A DNA stretch of 64,000 nt from Bacillota bacterium (lineage in GTDB: Bacteria; Bacillota; Sulfobacillia; JAJZYS01; JAJYTV01). This document shows, piece by piece, positions 25,980 through 34,502 of this stretch. The stretch lies in assembly GCA_021799275.1 (NCBI GenBank), contig JAJZAT010000004.1, positions 62,001 to 126,000 of the forward strand, read 5' to 3'. The notes beneath the pieces were generated by a model, which saw only the letters and a program-made list of their open reading frames with translations, searched no databases and was not told the origin of the DNA. Numbering within the stretch: position 1 is the stretch's first letter; every line of letters starts with the position of its first letter. A program made the position numbers and the translations under genes.

Positions 25980-27197
25980 CTAGTCGGCGTAGGCCGCCTC
26001 GCCGTGCAGGGCCTCGTCTAGGCCCCCAATCTCCACGTCGCGCGAGACGCGCAGCGTACCTGCGAGGTCCAGTACCTTGAGAATGCCAAAGGTCACCGCG
26101 AAGGCGTACGCGCTCGTCACGACGACTGCGATCAGTTGCATGAGGAGCTGGTGCAGATCGCCCTGGACGACGCCGCGCACCCCATTCACCGAAGCCACGG
26201 CAAAGACTCCGAGCAGCAAGGAGCCCAGGACGCCGCCGACCCCGTGGCAACCCCAAACGTCAAGCGCGTCGTCCACGTTCTTCCACGTCATGCGCAGCCG
26301 CATGGCTCCAAACGGCACGAGACCGGCGAGCAGCCCTATGGCCGCTGCAGCCCAGGGCTGCACGTATCCAGCGGCGGGCGTGATGGTCGCGAGACCGGCC
26401 ACCGCACCTATGAGAGCTCCCGAGACGGTCGGTTTGCGATCCACCAGCCACTGCACTGCGAGCCACGCGACCATCGCGACCGATGCTGCGATGTCGGTGT
26501 TGACGAACGCCGTGGCGGCAATGCCATTGGCCGCCAAGGCACTGCCGGCGTTGAAACCGAACCATCCGAACCAGAGGAGGCCCGTGCCCAGCGCCACGAA
26601 CGGCAGGTTGTGCGGCGTACCCGACGTGCCCTTGGGCAGGAAGCGGCTACCTACCACAAATACCGACGCAAGCGCGCCGAAACCTGCGCTCGCATGCACG
26701 ACCATGCCGCCCGCGAAGTCCACTGCACCCATCTGCGCCAGGAAGCCGCCCCCCCAGAGCCAGTGAGCGATCGGAATGTAGACGAGCACGCTCCAGAGCA
26801 CCAGGAACCAGAGATAGCCGGAAAACTTGACGCGATCGGCGAAGGCGCCGGTGACGAGCGCCGGGGTGATGATGGCAAACATCAACTGGAACGCGAAGAA
26901 AACCAGGAACGGGATGGTGGCGCCGTGCGCCGGGTTCGCTGCCATGCCGACACCCTGCAGGCCGAAGTAGCTGAGGTTGCCGATGATGCCGTGCCAGTCC
27001 GGGCCGAACGCCAGACTGAAACCGCCCAGAACCCAGATGGTGGCCACAACCCCCATAGCGATGAAGATCTGCATCATGATCGTCAGGACGTTCTGCCGCC
27101 GCACAAGGCCGCCGTAGAAGAAGGCGAGACCAGGTGTCATCAGCAGAACCAGGGCCGCGCTGATCAGGACGAATGCGGTGTCGCCCGTATTGATCAC
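25980..27197 (-). CDS. amtB: Ammonium transporter
   Basis: 405 residues with about eleven hydrophobic helices: an Amt/Mep/Rh channel for NH3/NH4+. Visible are the twin pore histidines (in MVVHASAGFGALAS and WGCHGVGGVLGSLL), the FFAFQLMFAIITPALVTGAFADR segment carrying the phenylalanine gate, and the cytoplasmic C-terminal tail (LRVSRDVEIGGLDEALHGEAAY) that couples subunits and contacts PII. GTG start at 27197. It is 131 bp after the response regulator and probably in the same or a regulated neighbouring unit. Unusually, no glnK/PII gene is adjacent. Confidence 0.95.
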   Translation of the reverse strand: MINTGDTAFVLISAALVLLMTPGLAFFYGGLVRRQNVLTIMMQIFIAMGVVATIWVLGGFSLAFGPDWHGIIGNLSYFGLQGVGMAANPAHGATIPFLVFFAFQLMFAIITPALVTGAFADRVKFSGYLWFLVLWSVLVYIPIAHWLWGGGFLAQMGAVDFAGGMVVHASAGFGALASVFVVGSRFLPKGTSGTPHNLPFVALGTGLLWFGWFGFNAGSALAANGIAATAFVNTDIAASVAMVAWLAVQWLVDRKPTVSGALIGAVAGLATITPAAGYVQPWAAAAIGLLAGLVPFGAMRLRMTWKNVDDALDVWGCHGVGGVLGSLLLGVFAVASVNGVRGVVQGDLHQLLMQLIAVVVTSAYAFAVTFGILKVLDLAGTLRVSRDVEIGGLDEALHGEAAYAD

Positions 27198-27328
27198 GCG
27201 TCATCATCCTCTCGCGGAATGTAGGCGCAAGACGCCCACTCCACCCTAGGACAGCTCGACGGCGGCGGACATACAGGCAACTTCGTATTGTCGACCGGAA
27301 TCCAAGGTATCTTGCCTCTCCTGGATCC

Positions 27329-27970
27329 CTACGGCTCGATGATGCGGTTGCGCACGGCATAGAGGACGAGATCGCGCATGCCCCTTAGTCCCAGCTTACG
27401 CATGATGTTGGCGCGATGCGTCTCGACCGTCTTGAGGCTCAGGCTAAGGAGGTCCGCGATCTCGCGGTTGTTCTGCCCACTGGCAAGTAGTTCCACGATT
27501 TCGCGCTCCCTCGGCGATAGGATGTCGCGCTCACGGCCCTGGCCGTAGTTCTCGACGAAGCCGGCGACCACATGCCCCGCAATGTCGGGTGAGACGTAGG
27601 TGCCACCCGACCGCACCACCCGGATTGCCCGTAGGAGTTCCTCCAGGGCGTTGTCCTTAAGCACGTAGCCTTGTACCCTCTCGCGGAACGCCCTCGCGAC
27701 GAACTCCTCTCCCTTGTGCATCGTCAGTATGATGACACGGACGTCTGGCGCTACCTGTCTCATGTGAGCAGCCACATCGAGCCCGCTGAGCTGAGGCAGG
27801 GAAATGTCGAGAATGGCGACATCTGGCTTCAGGCGTTGGACCGCCTCCAGGGCTTCGCTTCCGGTGCCTGCCTCACCGACCACGTCAATGTCGCCTTCTT
27901 GCTGGAGCAGGATGAACAGAGACTGTCGCAGGATCTTGTGGTCGTCAGCGATCAGGACCCTGGTCTTCAT
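27329..27970 (-). CDS. NarL/LuxR-family response regulator
   Basis: 213 residues. Receiver domain 1-~120: acidic pair at DDHKILR, phospho-acceptor Asp55 in VAILDISLPQ, Thr in VIILTMHKGEE, Lys in GYVLKDNALEEL. C-terminal LuxR-type helix-turn-helix ~145-210: LSPREREIVELLASGQNNREIADLLSLSLKTVETHRANIMRKLG. It overlaps the end of the Amt-histidine kinase by 26 nt and has its own GGAGG six nt before ATG, so it is the cognate partner by position. The natural target is the amtB gene immediately downstream, but no operator repeat was identified. Confidence 0.95.
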   Translation of the reverse strand: MKTRVLIADDHKILRQSLFILLQQEGDIDVVGEAGTGSEALEAVQRLKPDVAILDISLPQLSGLDVAAHMRQVAPDVRVIILTMHKGEEFVARAFRERVQGYVLKDNALEELLRAIRVVRSGGTYVSPDIAGHVVAGFVENYGQGRERDILSPREREIVELLASGQNNREIADLLSLSLKTVETHRANIMRKLGLRGMRDLVLYAVRNRIIEP

Positions 27971-29897
27971 ACGGCACCTCCATCGTCAAGGTCGTTCCTT
28001 GACCCACCCCTGTGTCGATGCGCAGTGTCCCGGCCAGCATCTGGATGCGCTCCTGCATGGATGTGAGACCGAGCCCGCCGTGCACACGCTGACTCTCAAA
28101 CCCTTTTCCGTCGTCGGCCACCCGCAGCACACAGAGGTCCGGCCGCACACGGGCGAAGGCAACGTCCACGCGCGTCGCCCGGGCATGCTTGAGAACGTTC
28201 GTCAGGGACTCCTGCAGCACGCGGTACAGGTTGAGCGCTGCCGCCTCTTCCCAGCGCGGCATGTCTCCCTGCATCTGCAGGCTGCAACGGATCCCGCTCG
28301 TCTTCTCCACACCGTCGAGCAGGGCCTTCGCGGCCGCCTCGAGCCCTTGGCTGCGCAAAACATCCGGACGCAAGTTCAAAAGAACGCCCCGCATCTCCTC
28401 GATCGCCTCGGCTGCGAGCCGCACAGTCCCGTCGACCTGCGTCGCGAAGTCGCCATTGCCAGCCTCGGCCCGCGCGCGGCCGGCGAGGATGCCCAGTCGC
28501 AGCTTCAGCGCGGCCAAGGACTGCCCGACACCGTCGTGCAGGTCGCGCGCCAGCCGTACGCGCTCATGCTCCTCGGTTTCCACGAGCAGGCGTGCCTGCC
28601 GCTGCAGCTGCTGGTTCTGCGCCTGGATCCGCCCGGAGAGGTCGCTCGCCAGATGCTCATAGTGGCTGCTACGCAGGTACTCCTGCCAAGAATAGATGTC
28701 GCCGAACTCCACGATGTTGAGGCCTTTCTCCTCCTCCGCCTCGGTCACGCGCAGGCCCAGCCACCTCTTGATCAGGTAGAACATCAGAAAGCCGAGGCCG
28801 AAGGACCATACGAAGTTGACCGACACGCCAAGCAGCTGGACGAGAAACTGCACAAGCCGCGACCGCCCGCCCAGAAACTGCGGTGCGGCGAACAAGGCGA
28901 GCAGCAGGGTACCCACGGCGCCACCGAAGCCGTGGATGGGGACCGCCCCAACCGCATCGTCCAGGCGCCTGCGCTCCAGCCACACACTGGCCAACACGAC
29001 AACTGCCCCCGCGACGAGCCCCACCAGCACCGCCTCAGGCGGCTGTACATAGGCGGAACTTGCGGTGATCGCAACCAGCCCACCGAGCGCGCCGGAAAAG
29101 ATCGCTTCCATGAAGCTGTGGTCGCGGAAGAACACGCCGGTCGTGAGGAGCGCCCCCACCACGCCGCCGGCCGCCGCGAAGTTGGTATTGAGCAGGATGA
29201 GTCCGACGCGACTGTCAAACTGGAGCAGGCTGCCGCCGTTGAAGCCGAACCAGCTGAACCACAAGATGAACGTGCCCAGGGTAGCGAATGGGACATTGGA
29301 ACGGCCTAGCTGCCGCGCCCGCCCGTCGGCGTCCCACCGGTCCTTGCGCGGACCGATGATCATGAGGCCAGCGAGCGAGACCCAACCCGCGGTGGCGTGC
29401 ACGACGGTGGCCCCCGCAAAATCCATGTATCCGAGGCTCCTCAGCCAGGCCGGCTGGCGCAGGAACGTGCCTCCCCAGGCCCAGTGACCGAAGAGGGGAT
29501 AGATGACGCCGGCCATGAACACGGCTGCGATCAGCAGAGGCACGAGACGTGTCCGCTCGGACATGCTGCCGGAGACGATGGTGACCGACGTCGCGGCGAA
29601 CATGAGCTCGAAGAAGGCGAATACGTAGCCAAACGAGTTCCCTGCCGTCGTCAGATGCGTCAGGAAGAAGAAGCCGCCACCGATCAGGCCGAAGTGCGTC
29701 GGGCCGAACATGAACGCAAACCCCAGAAAGCCGAATACCAGCGTCGCGATGATGAAGGTCAGCATGTTCTCGATCGCGACGCTGACGACGTTTTTGGCCT
29801 GGACGAACCCCACTTCGTAGCACACGAAGCCGGCCTGCATGAAGAAGACGAAACAGGCGCTGACGATCACCCAGAGATGGTTGACACTGACGCCCAT
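27945..29897 (-). CDS. Amt ammonium-transporter/sensor histidine kinase fusion
   Basis: 650 residues. Residues ~1-415 are a complete Amt channel: FFELMFAATSVTIVSGSMSER (gate region) and both twin-histidine segments (VVHATAGWVSLAG; PIHGFGGAVGTLL). The typical tail GLRVTEAEEEKGLNIVEFGD follows. A helical linker (~430-470) leads to a HisKA_3 dimerisation domain with LARDLHDGVGQ, phospho-His at 454, then HATPase_c with N-box LQESLTNVLKHA, DDGKGF and GGLGLTSMQERI. Family precedent: the ammonium sensor kinase Ks-Amt5 of an anammox bacterium. Here the kinase is NarL/DegS type and is encoded with a NarL-type regulator, a separate AmtB and a c-di-GMP enzyme. ATG at 29897. Confidence 0.95.
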   Translation of the reverse strand: MGVSVNHLWVIVSACFVFFMQAGFVCYEVGFVQAKNVVSVAIENMLTFIIATLVFGFLGFAFMFGPTHFGLIGGGFFFLTHLTTAGNSFGYVFAFFELMFAATSVTIVSGSMSERTRLVPLLIAAVFMAGVIYPLFGHWAWGGTFLRQPAWLRSLGYMDFAGATVVHATAGWVSLAGLMIIGPRKDRWDADGRARQLGRSNVPFATLGTFILWFSWFGFNGGSLLQFDSRVGLILLNTNFAAAGGVVGALLTTGVFFRDHSFMEAIFSGALGGLVAITASSAYVQPPEAVLVGLVAGAVVVLASVWLERRRLDDAVGAVPIHGFGGAVGTLLLALFAAPQFLGGRSRLVQFLVQLLGVSVNFVWSFGLGFLMFYLIKRWLGLRVTEAEEEKGLNIVEFGDIYSWQEYLRSSHYEHLASDLSGRIQAQNQQLQRQARLLVETEEHERVRLARDLHDGVGQSLAALKLRLGILAGRARAEAGNGDFATQVDGTVRLAAEAIEEMRGVLLNLRPDVLRSQGLEAAAKALLDGVEKTSGIRCSLQMQGDMPRWEEAAALNLYRVLQESLTNVLKHARATRVDVAFARVRPDLCVLRVADDGKGFESQRVHGGLGLTSMQERIQMLAGTLRIDTGVGQGTTLTMEVPYEDQGPDR

Positions 29898-29944
29898 GGG
29901 GTCGCCTCACCTTCGCTGGCCACGGCGCCGGGGACTTGACGCTG

Positions 29945-32900
29945 TCAGGACCTCAGCCGCGCGAGGGCCATGATGAGATCGTCCTTCTGCCGCCAGAGCC
30001 TGTCCACTGCCCTAGCCGCCAGGTCCAGGTCGCCTGCCGCCTGCCCTCGCACCGTCTCTTCGGCGACTTCGTGCGCCCGACGGTGCTCGCGCTCGACGTC
30101 CGCCAGCGCAGGATGCTCCGCGAAATGGCTCCGGCCATAGGTGTCGAGCCAGTAGCCGAGCCCGCAGCACGTACCTCGCAGGCCTTTGTGCCGTCCGTAC
30201 GGCTTCAGCGCGCCCTCGACCGCGGTCGCGGTGAAGAGCGCGGCCCAGCGCAGGTGCCCGAGCTCCGCCGCCAGCACCTCGAAGGTTTCGGTCGCCGCCT
30301 GCAGCTCGCTGCCGGCCACCAGCGGCGCGCGCTCAGCGAACTCGCTGCAGAAGGCGTCGATCGCGTCGCGAGGCATCGGCCGCGCGATCGCGTAGCCCTG
30401 CACCAGGTGGCAGCCGAGACGCAGCAGCGCGCGCGCCTGCGCCGCCGTCTCGACTCCTTCCGCCAGCACCTCGCGCTCCATGGCATGACCCATGATCAGG
30501 ACGCCGTGGATGATGGCAGGGCTCTCCGGCGTGCGGAGCATGGCCTCGATGAAGCGCTGGTCGATCTTGATCATGTCGCACGGCAGTTCCTGCAGCAACG
30601 TGATCGACGAAGACCCGGTGCCGAAGTCGTCGAGCAGGGCCCGGACGCCGAGGCGGCGGCAGGACTCGATCTGCTGGCGCGCCAGTTCAACATCGTGCAC
30701 GACCGCAGACTCCGTGATCTCGACCGCCACCTGCCGCGGCTGGACGGTCGGGTGAAGCGCGAGCGCCTCCTCGAGCTCCTGGGCGAACGTGGGCGCCAGG
30801 AACTGTCGGGCGGACGCGTTGAACGCCACCTGCAGGCCGGGTTGCGCCCTGCCAAAGGCCTCCGCCTGCGCCACCGCCTCCCGCAGGACGAACCGCCCGA
30901 TCTCGAGCTCGAGCGCGGTGCCTTCGACGGCCGGCAGGAACTCGCCGGGCATGCGCAGGCCGCGCGTCGGGTCGCGCCAGCGCACGAGAGCCTCGACGCC
31001 CACGATCACCTGCCGGACGAGGTCCACCTGCGGCTGGTAGTGGAGTTCTAGCTCCCCGCGCTCAAGGGCCTGCTGGATGCCTTCCCTGAGGTCGCCGCGC
31101 TTCGCCACCAGATCCTCCATGTCGGTCGAGAAGAAGCGGAACGGGACGTCCGTGGCCCTCTTCGCGGCATACATCGCGATGTCGGCGCGCCTCAGAAGCG
31201 TCTCGGCGTCCTCGCCATCCTCGGGATAGACGGCGACGCCGATGCTGCCGCGCAGGGTGAAGGTCCGGCCGGCGACCTGCGTCGGCTCTTCCACCGCCGC
31301 GATCACGCGGCCCAGGACATGCTGGAGCTCCTCCCGCTCCGCGAGCGTGTCGACGAGCAGGATGAACTCGTCCCCACCCGAGCGCGCTATGGTGTCCTCG
31401 GTCCGCACCACCCGCTGAAGGCGATGGGCCATGCGCTGCAGCAGCCTGTCGCCGAAGCCGTGGCCGAGGGTGTCGTTGACCTGCTTGAACTCGTCGAGGT
31501 CGACCATGGCGAGCGCGAAGCGATGGCCATGCCGTCTCGCGTGGTGCAGGGCGTGCGCGATCCGCTCGTCCAGAAGGCGCCTGTTCGGCAGCCCTGTCAA
31601 GGCGTCGTGGTTCGCGAGATGGGCGATGCGCTCGCTCTGCCGCCGCCGCTCCGTCACGTCGCGATGCGACGACAGGATGTAGGCGACGCGGCCCTGGCCG
31701 TCGCGCAACGGCACTGCGGACCAGTCCATGAGGAACTCGGAGCCGTCCTTGCGATACTGGTAGACCTCTCCCGCCCACGAACGGCCGCCCAGCACGACGT
31801 CGTGCATGGCGGCGATGGCCTCGCGATCGGTCCGTGGGCCCCAGAGCATCTCCGAAGATCGGCCGACGATCTCGTCCACCCGGTATCCCGTCATCTCCTC
31901 GAACGCGGGGTTCGCGTACACGAACCGCACGCCGCCGTCGGGCAGCACCTTGGCCACCACGAGGCATTCCTTGGCCCGCTCGACGATCTCATGGTGCAGA
32001 GAGAGCTGCTCCTCCGCCTCGATGCGCCGTCGCCTGTCCTCGATCACCTCGAGCCCGAAGCCCAGGTCCTGGGCCATCTCCGTCAGGACCGCCCGCACGG
32101 ACGGATCCTCGAACTCCCCGACGCCTTCGGCGTAGAGGACGAGCACGGCTTTTAGGGTCCCGCCGGAGACGGGTACCGCCGCCACCGAATGCACGCCGAC
32201 CCGCATGGCCTGCTCGCGCCAAGCCTCGAGGCCCGGCGCTGCCCAGAGGTCCGCCACCGTGCACAGCCTGCCCTCGCGCAAGGCGCGCGCGGCGGGACCG
32301 GTGCCACGAGGATCGCCCGGGTCGAGACGCACGTCCAGGTCCCAAAGCGCCTTGCGATCCGAGCCGGACCACGCGATCGGACGCACGCCGCCCGCCTCGT
32401 CCCTTTCGCCCACCCAGGCGAAGCGAAAGTCGCCATACTCGATCGCGATGTCGCACACCTGATGCATCAGGCTGGATGGATCCTCCACGCGCATGACTGC
32501 CTGCCCGAGCTGCGCCAGCGAACGCCAGAGGCGCGCCTGCCGCCGAGCGGCCAGGCCCTCGTGGCGCAGCCTCTCCTGCTCCTCCCGACGGGCGCTGGCG
32601 AGTCCCACCTGCTGCGCGACGAGGCGCGCGAACTCCTCGTCGTCTGGGTCGGGTTCCTTGCGGGACGCGTACCTGACGCAGACCACGCCGGCCCGCTCCC
32701 CCGACCTGAAGCCGACGCGCAGCAAGGTGCCGTGCAACTGCCTTGGCCCGGACGCGTCGGGTTGCAGCCAGAGAGCCTCACCAGGCGGCGGCTGATCGTG
32801 CCGGCCGCTCTCCCACGCGCACAGGTCGAAATCGCCTTGCGCCACGACGCTGTGCAGCATACCCTCATCCGCTTCGAGCAGGATAGCCAGGCCGTCGGCC

Positions 32901-33010
32901 TCGAGCAGCCGCCGTCCGATCCTGGCCACGTTCGCGAAGACCTTGTCGTAGTGGAGACCTGGGTGCATCGCCTGCAGTTCCTGCCGCAGACGGTTCAGTC
33001 GCGTATCCAT
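29945..33010 (-). CDS. GAF-GAF-PAS-GGDEF-EAL protein with C-terminal CZB zinc-binding domain
   Basis: About 1021 residues (TTG two codons upstream is an alternative to ATG at 33010; ribosome site weak). Domains: GAF ~25-140, GAF ~165-320, PAS ~335-455, GGDEF ~465-625, EAL ~635-885, CZB ~915-990. The cyclase is intact (SGGDEF at 545-549) with the inhibitory I-site RTED (536-539). The phosphodiesterase is intact too: EAL 673-675, FNASARQF, EITES, LLDDFGTG, IKID, EGVET. The tail has HLRW (His919), CGLGYW (Cys949), EREH and RRAH (His976, His980), the 3-His/1-Cys pattern of CZB domains that bind zinc. It makes or degrades c-di-GMP under sensory control. 47 bp upstream of the Amt kinase, same strand. 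Confidence 0.93.
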   Translation of the reverse strand: MDTRLNRLRQELQAMHPGLHYDKVFANVARIGRRLLEADGLAILLEADEGMLHSVVAQGDFDLCAWESGRHDQPPPGEALWLQPDASGPRQLHGTLLRVGFRSGERAGVVCVRYASRKEPDPDDEEFARLVAQQVGLASARREEQERLRHEGLAARRQARLWRSLAQLGQAVMRVEDPSSLMHQVCDIAIEYGDFRFAWVGERDEAGGVRPIAWSGSDRKALWDLDVRLDPGDPRGTGPAARALREGRLCTVADLWAAPGLEAWREQAMRVGVHSVAAVPVSGGTLKAVLVLYAEGVGEFEDPSVRAVLTEMAQDLGFGLEVIEDRRRRIEAEEQLSLHHEIVERAKECLVVAKVLPDGGVRFVYANPAFEEMTGYRVDEIVGRSSEMLWGPRTDREAIAAMHDVVLGGRSWAGEVYQYRKDGSEFLMDWSAVPLRDGQGRVAYILSSHRDVTERRRQSERIAHLANHDALTGLPNRRLLDERIAHALHHARRHGHRFALAMVDLDEFKQVNDTLGHGFGDRLLQRMAHRLQRVVRTEDTIARSGGDEFILLVDTLAEREELQHVLGRVIAAVEEPTQVAGRTFTLRGSIGVAVYPEDGEDAETLLRRADIAMYAAKRATDVPFRFFSTDMEDLVAKRGDLREGIQQALERGELELHYQPQVDLVRQVIVGVEALVRWRDPTRGLRMPGEFLPAVEGTALELEIGRFVLREAVAQAEAFGRAQPGLQVAFNASARQFLAPTFAQELEEALALHPTVQPRQVAVEITESAVVHDVELARQQIESCRRLGVRALLDDFGTGSSSITLLQELPCDMIKIDQRFIEAMLRTPESPAIIHGVLIMGHAMEREVLAEGVETAAQARALLRLGCHLVQGYAIARPMPRDAIDAFCSEFAERAPLVAGSELQAATETFEVLAAELGHLRWAALFTATAVEGALKPYGRHKGLRGTCCGLGYWLDTYGRSHFAEHPALADVEREHRRAHEVAEETVRGQAAGDLDLAARAVDRLWRQKDDLIMALARLRS

Positions 33011-33087
33011 GGACAAATGCGTTTGCCGCCCCTACCTGACAGGATTCGACTGCTTAATTTGGCGTCAGCCCGGAAACTTCCTGTGCT

Positions 33088-33543
33088 CTAGCGGCAAAGC
33101 GCTGCCCAGGAGCCTCCCGCTGCCCTCAGGAGGTCGTCGCCCGCGATCAGGAGTTCCTGGCCGCGCCGACCCGCACTGACCGCGACGGTCCGCCCCTGGG
33201 CCGAAACATCCAGGAACACGGGCAGTTCCCGCTTTGCGCCGAGCGGCGACACGGAACCGCGCACGTAGCCTGTGATGCGCTGGATATCGGACGGATCCGC
33301 CATCTGTGCGTCCGACCGGCCCCAGGCGCGCGCAAGGCCGCGCAGGCTGAGCTCCGCCGTGCCCGGCACCACAGCGAGCGCGTACGCCGTCCCGCTGCGG
33401 CAGAGGAGCGTCTTGTACACCTGATCGAGCGCGATGCCAAGCTTTCTTGCGACTTCCAGCGCGGTCTTCTCCACTTCGTCATACGCTAGGAGCCGATAGC
33501 CGATCCCGAGCCGATCGAGCAGATCGGTGGCAGGCGTCCGCAT
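33088..33543 (-). CDS. ybaK: YbaK/ProX-type aminoacyl-tRNA deacylase
   Basis: 151 residues of the YbaK/EbsC family that hydrolyses mischarged tRNAs, typically Cys-tRNA(Pro). Seen: KTLLCRSGTAYALAVVPGTAELSL with the family's substrate-pocket Lys, and TGYVRGSVSPLGAKRELPVFLD, the signature GYxxGxxSPxG. ATG 33543 is nine nt after the first GGAGG; the longer in-frame start is arginine-rich and unlikely. Follows no operon; divergent from the zinc-ribbon gene. Confidence 0.92.
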   Translation of the reverse strand: MRTPATDLLDRLGIGYRLLAYDEVEKTALEVARKLGIALDQVYKTLLCRSGTAYALAVVPGTAELSLRGLARAWGRSDAQMADPSDIQRITGYVRGSVSPLGAKRELPVFLDVSAQGRTVAVSAGRRGQELLIAGDDLLRAAGGSWAALCR

Positions 33544-33597
33544 CCTCCATCGCCTCCGTCGCCGCAACGTCCTTGGACGTGTCCGGGCGTTGGAACA

Positions 33598-33626
33598 TTG
33601 ACACTCGCAGGGCTCAGTCCCACAAT
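33598..33626 (+). promoter_or_regulatory. Sigma-A-type promoter for the zinc-ribbon/nuoI pair
   Basis: TTGACA (33598-33603), 17-nt spacer, CACAAT (33621-33626). The predicted transcript starts near 33633, about 55 nt before the zinc-ribbon TTG. This is the best two-hexamer promoter seen in the window. Confidence 0.65.
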
Positions 33627-33688
33627 GAATAAGGTTACGAGGCGCGGCGTTCCATGGGAATGCTGTGCGCAGCAGGAGGTGGCCCCTC

Positions 33689-33880
33689 TTGGTTTGTACT
33701 CGTTGTCAGCATCCCATTTACCGGACCGACAAGGCAACCGAGATGACCGCATACGCCGAACTCGTTCTCTTCCCACTCGGGCACATCCGCGCTCTGGCGC
33801 GCAAGCCGGACCACACCTACGTCGCACTCATCGAGTGCCCCAACTGCGGCCGGGAGAACGACGTCCCGATCGATTTCTGA
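33689..33880 (+). CDS. Small zinc-ribbon protein
   Basis: 63 residues with two CxxC knuckles: CTRCQHP at the N-terminus and CPNCGREN near the C-terminus, about 48 residues apart, joined by YAELVLFPLGHIRALARKP. Likely one Zn site. TTG 33689-33691 is nine nt after GGAGG, as in many genes here. It lies 30 bp before nuoI and is probably co-transcribed. No family was recognised; a role in Fe-S or redox protein assembly is only a guess from position. Confidence 0.7.
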   Translation: MVCTRCQHPIYRTDKATEMTAYAELVLFPLGHIRALARKPDHTYVALIECPNCGRENDVPIDF

Positions 33881-33910
33881 TCTCTCGCGAGCCCAAAAGG
33901 GGGGAGCGTA

Positions 33911-34444
33911 TTGTTTGAGGGTGTCGGAAACATTCTGAAGGGTCTGGGCATCACCCTCAAGATCTTTACGACGATGCCCAACCAGACGGTCAGCTACCCG
34001 GAAAAGAAGCGGGAGCTGCCTCCACGCTACCGGGGCGTGCACAAGCTGCGCAAGTACTCGGACGGCATGGAGCGCTGCGTCGGTTGCGAGCTCTGCGCAG
34101 CGGCCTGTCCGGCATACGCCATCACCGTCGTGGCCGAGGAGAACGACCCGGAGCACCCGGTCAGTCCTGGCGAGCGCTACGCCGCGCGCTACGAGATCGA
34201 CTACCTGCGCTGCATCTTTTGCGGCGAGTGCGAGCGCGCGTGCCCGGTGGACGCCATCGTGCTGACGCCGCAGCCGCTGCCGCCCTTCATCAGCCGGCGG
34301 CAGGTCGTCATGACCAAGGAGGACCTACTGGAGCCGTACCCCGGTGGCGATCCGCCGGCGTTCCACCTCCACCCGTGGGAGGACGCGCCGGACCGCATCG
34401 ACCGCTGGCCGCTGCCGAACGAGCAGCTGCCAAGCCCCCGCTGA
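33911..34444 (+). CDS. nuoI: NADH-quinone oxidoreductase subunit I-type ferredoxin
   Basis: 177 residues with two 4Fe-4S motifs: [12 protein letters not shown] and [12 protein letters not shown], spaced as in NuoI (TYKY), which carries clusters N6a/N6b toward the quinone site. N-terminal amphipathic helix [18 protein letters not shown] and [18 protein letters not shown] are typical of the membrane-arm-facing segment. TTG start after GGGGGGAG. Odd: no other nuo gene is within the window; the partner is a zinc-ribbon protein and a terminator follows. Either the complex I genes are elsewhere or this serves another complex. Confidence 0.9.
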   Translation: MFEGVGNILKGLGITLKIFTTMPNQTVSYPEKKRELPPRYRGVHKLRKYSDGMERCVGCELCAAACPAYAITVVAEENDPEHPVSPGERYAARYEIDYLRCIFCGECERACPVDAIVLTPQPLPPFISRRQVVMTKEDLLEPYPGGDPPAFHLHPWEDAPDRIDRWPLPNEQLPSPR

Positions 34445-34458
34445 GACAAAAGAAGAAA

Positions 34459-34493
34459 CGGTGCCGCCCCCACGGGCGGCACCGCCTTTTTGC
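34459..34493 (+). terminator. Rho-independent terminator after nuoI
   Basis: CGGTGCCGCCC pairs with GGGCGGCACCG around CCAC, followed by CCTTTTTG. Classical. It separates nuoI from the convergent glyA. Confidence 0.9.
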
Positions 34494-34502
34494 CCGAGGA
34501 TT

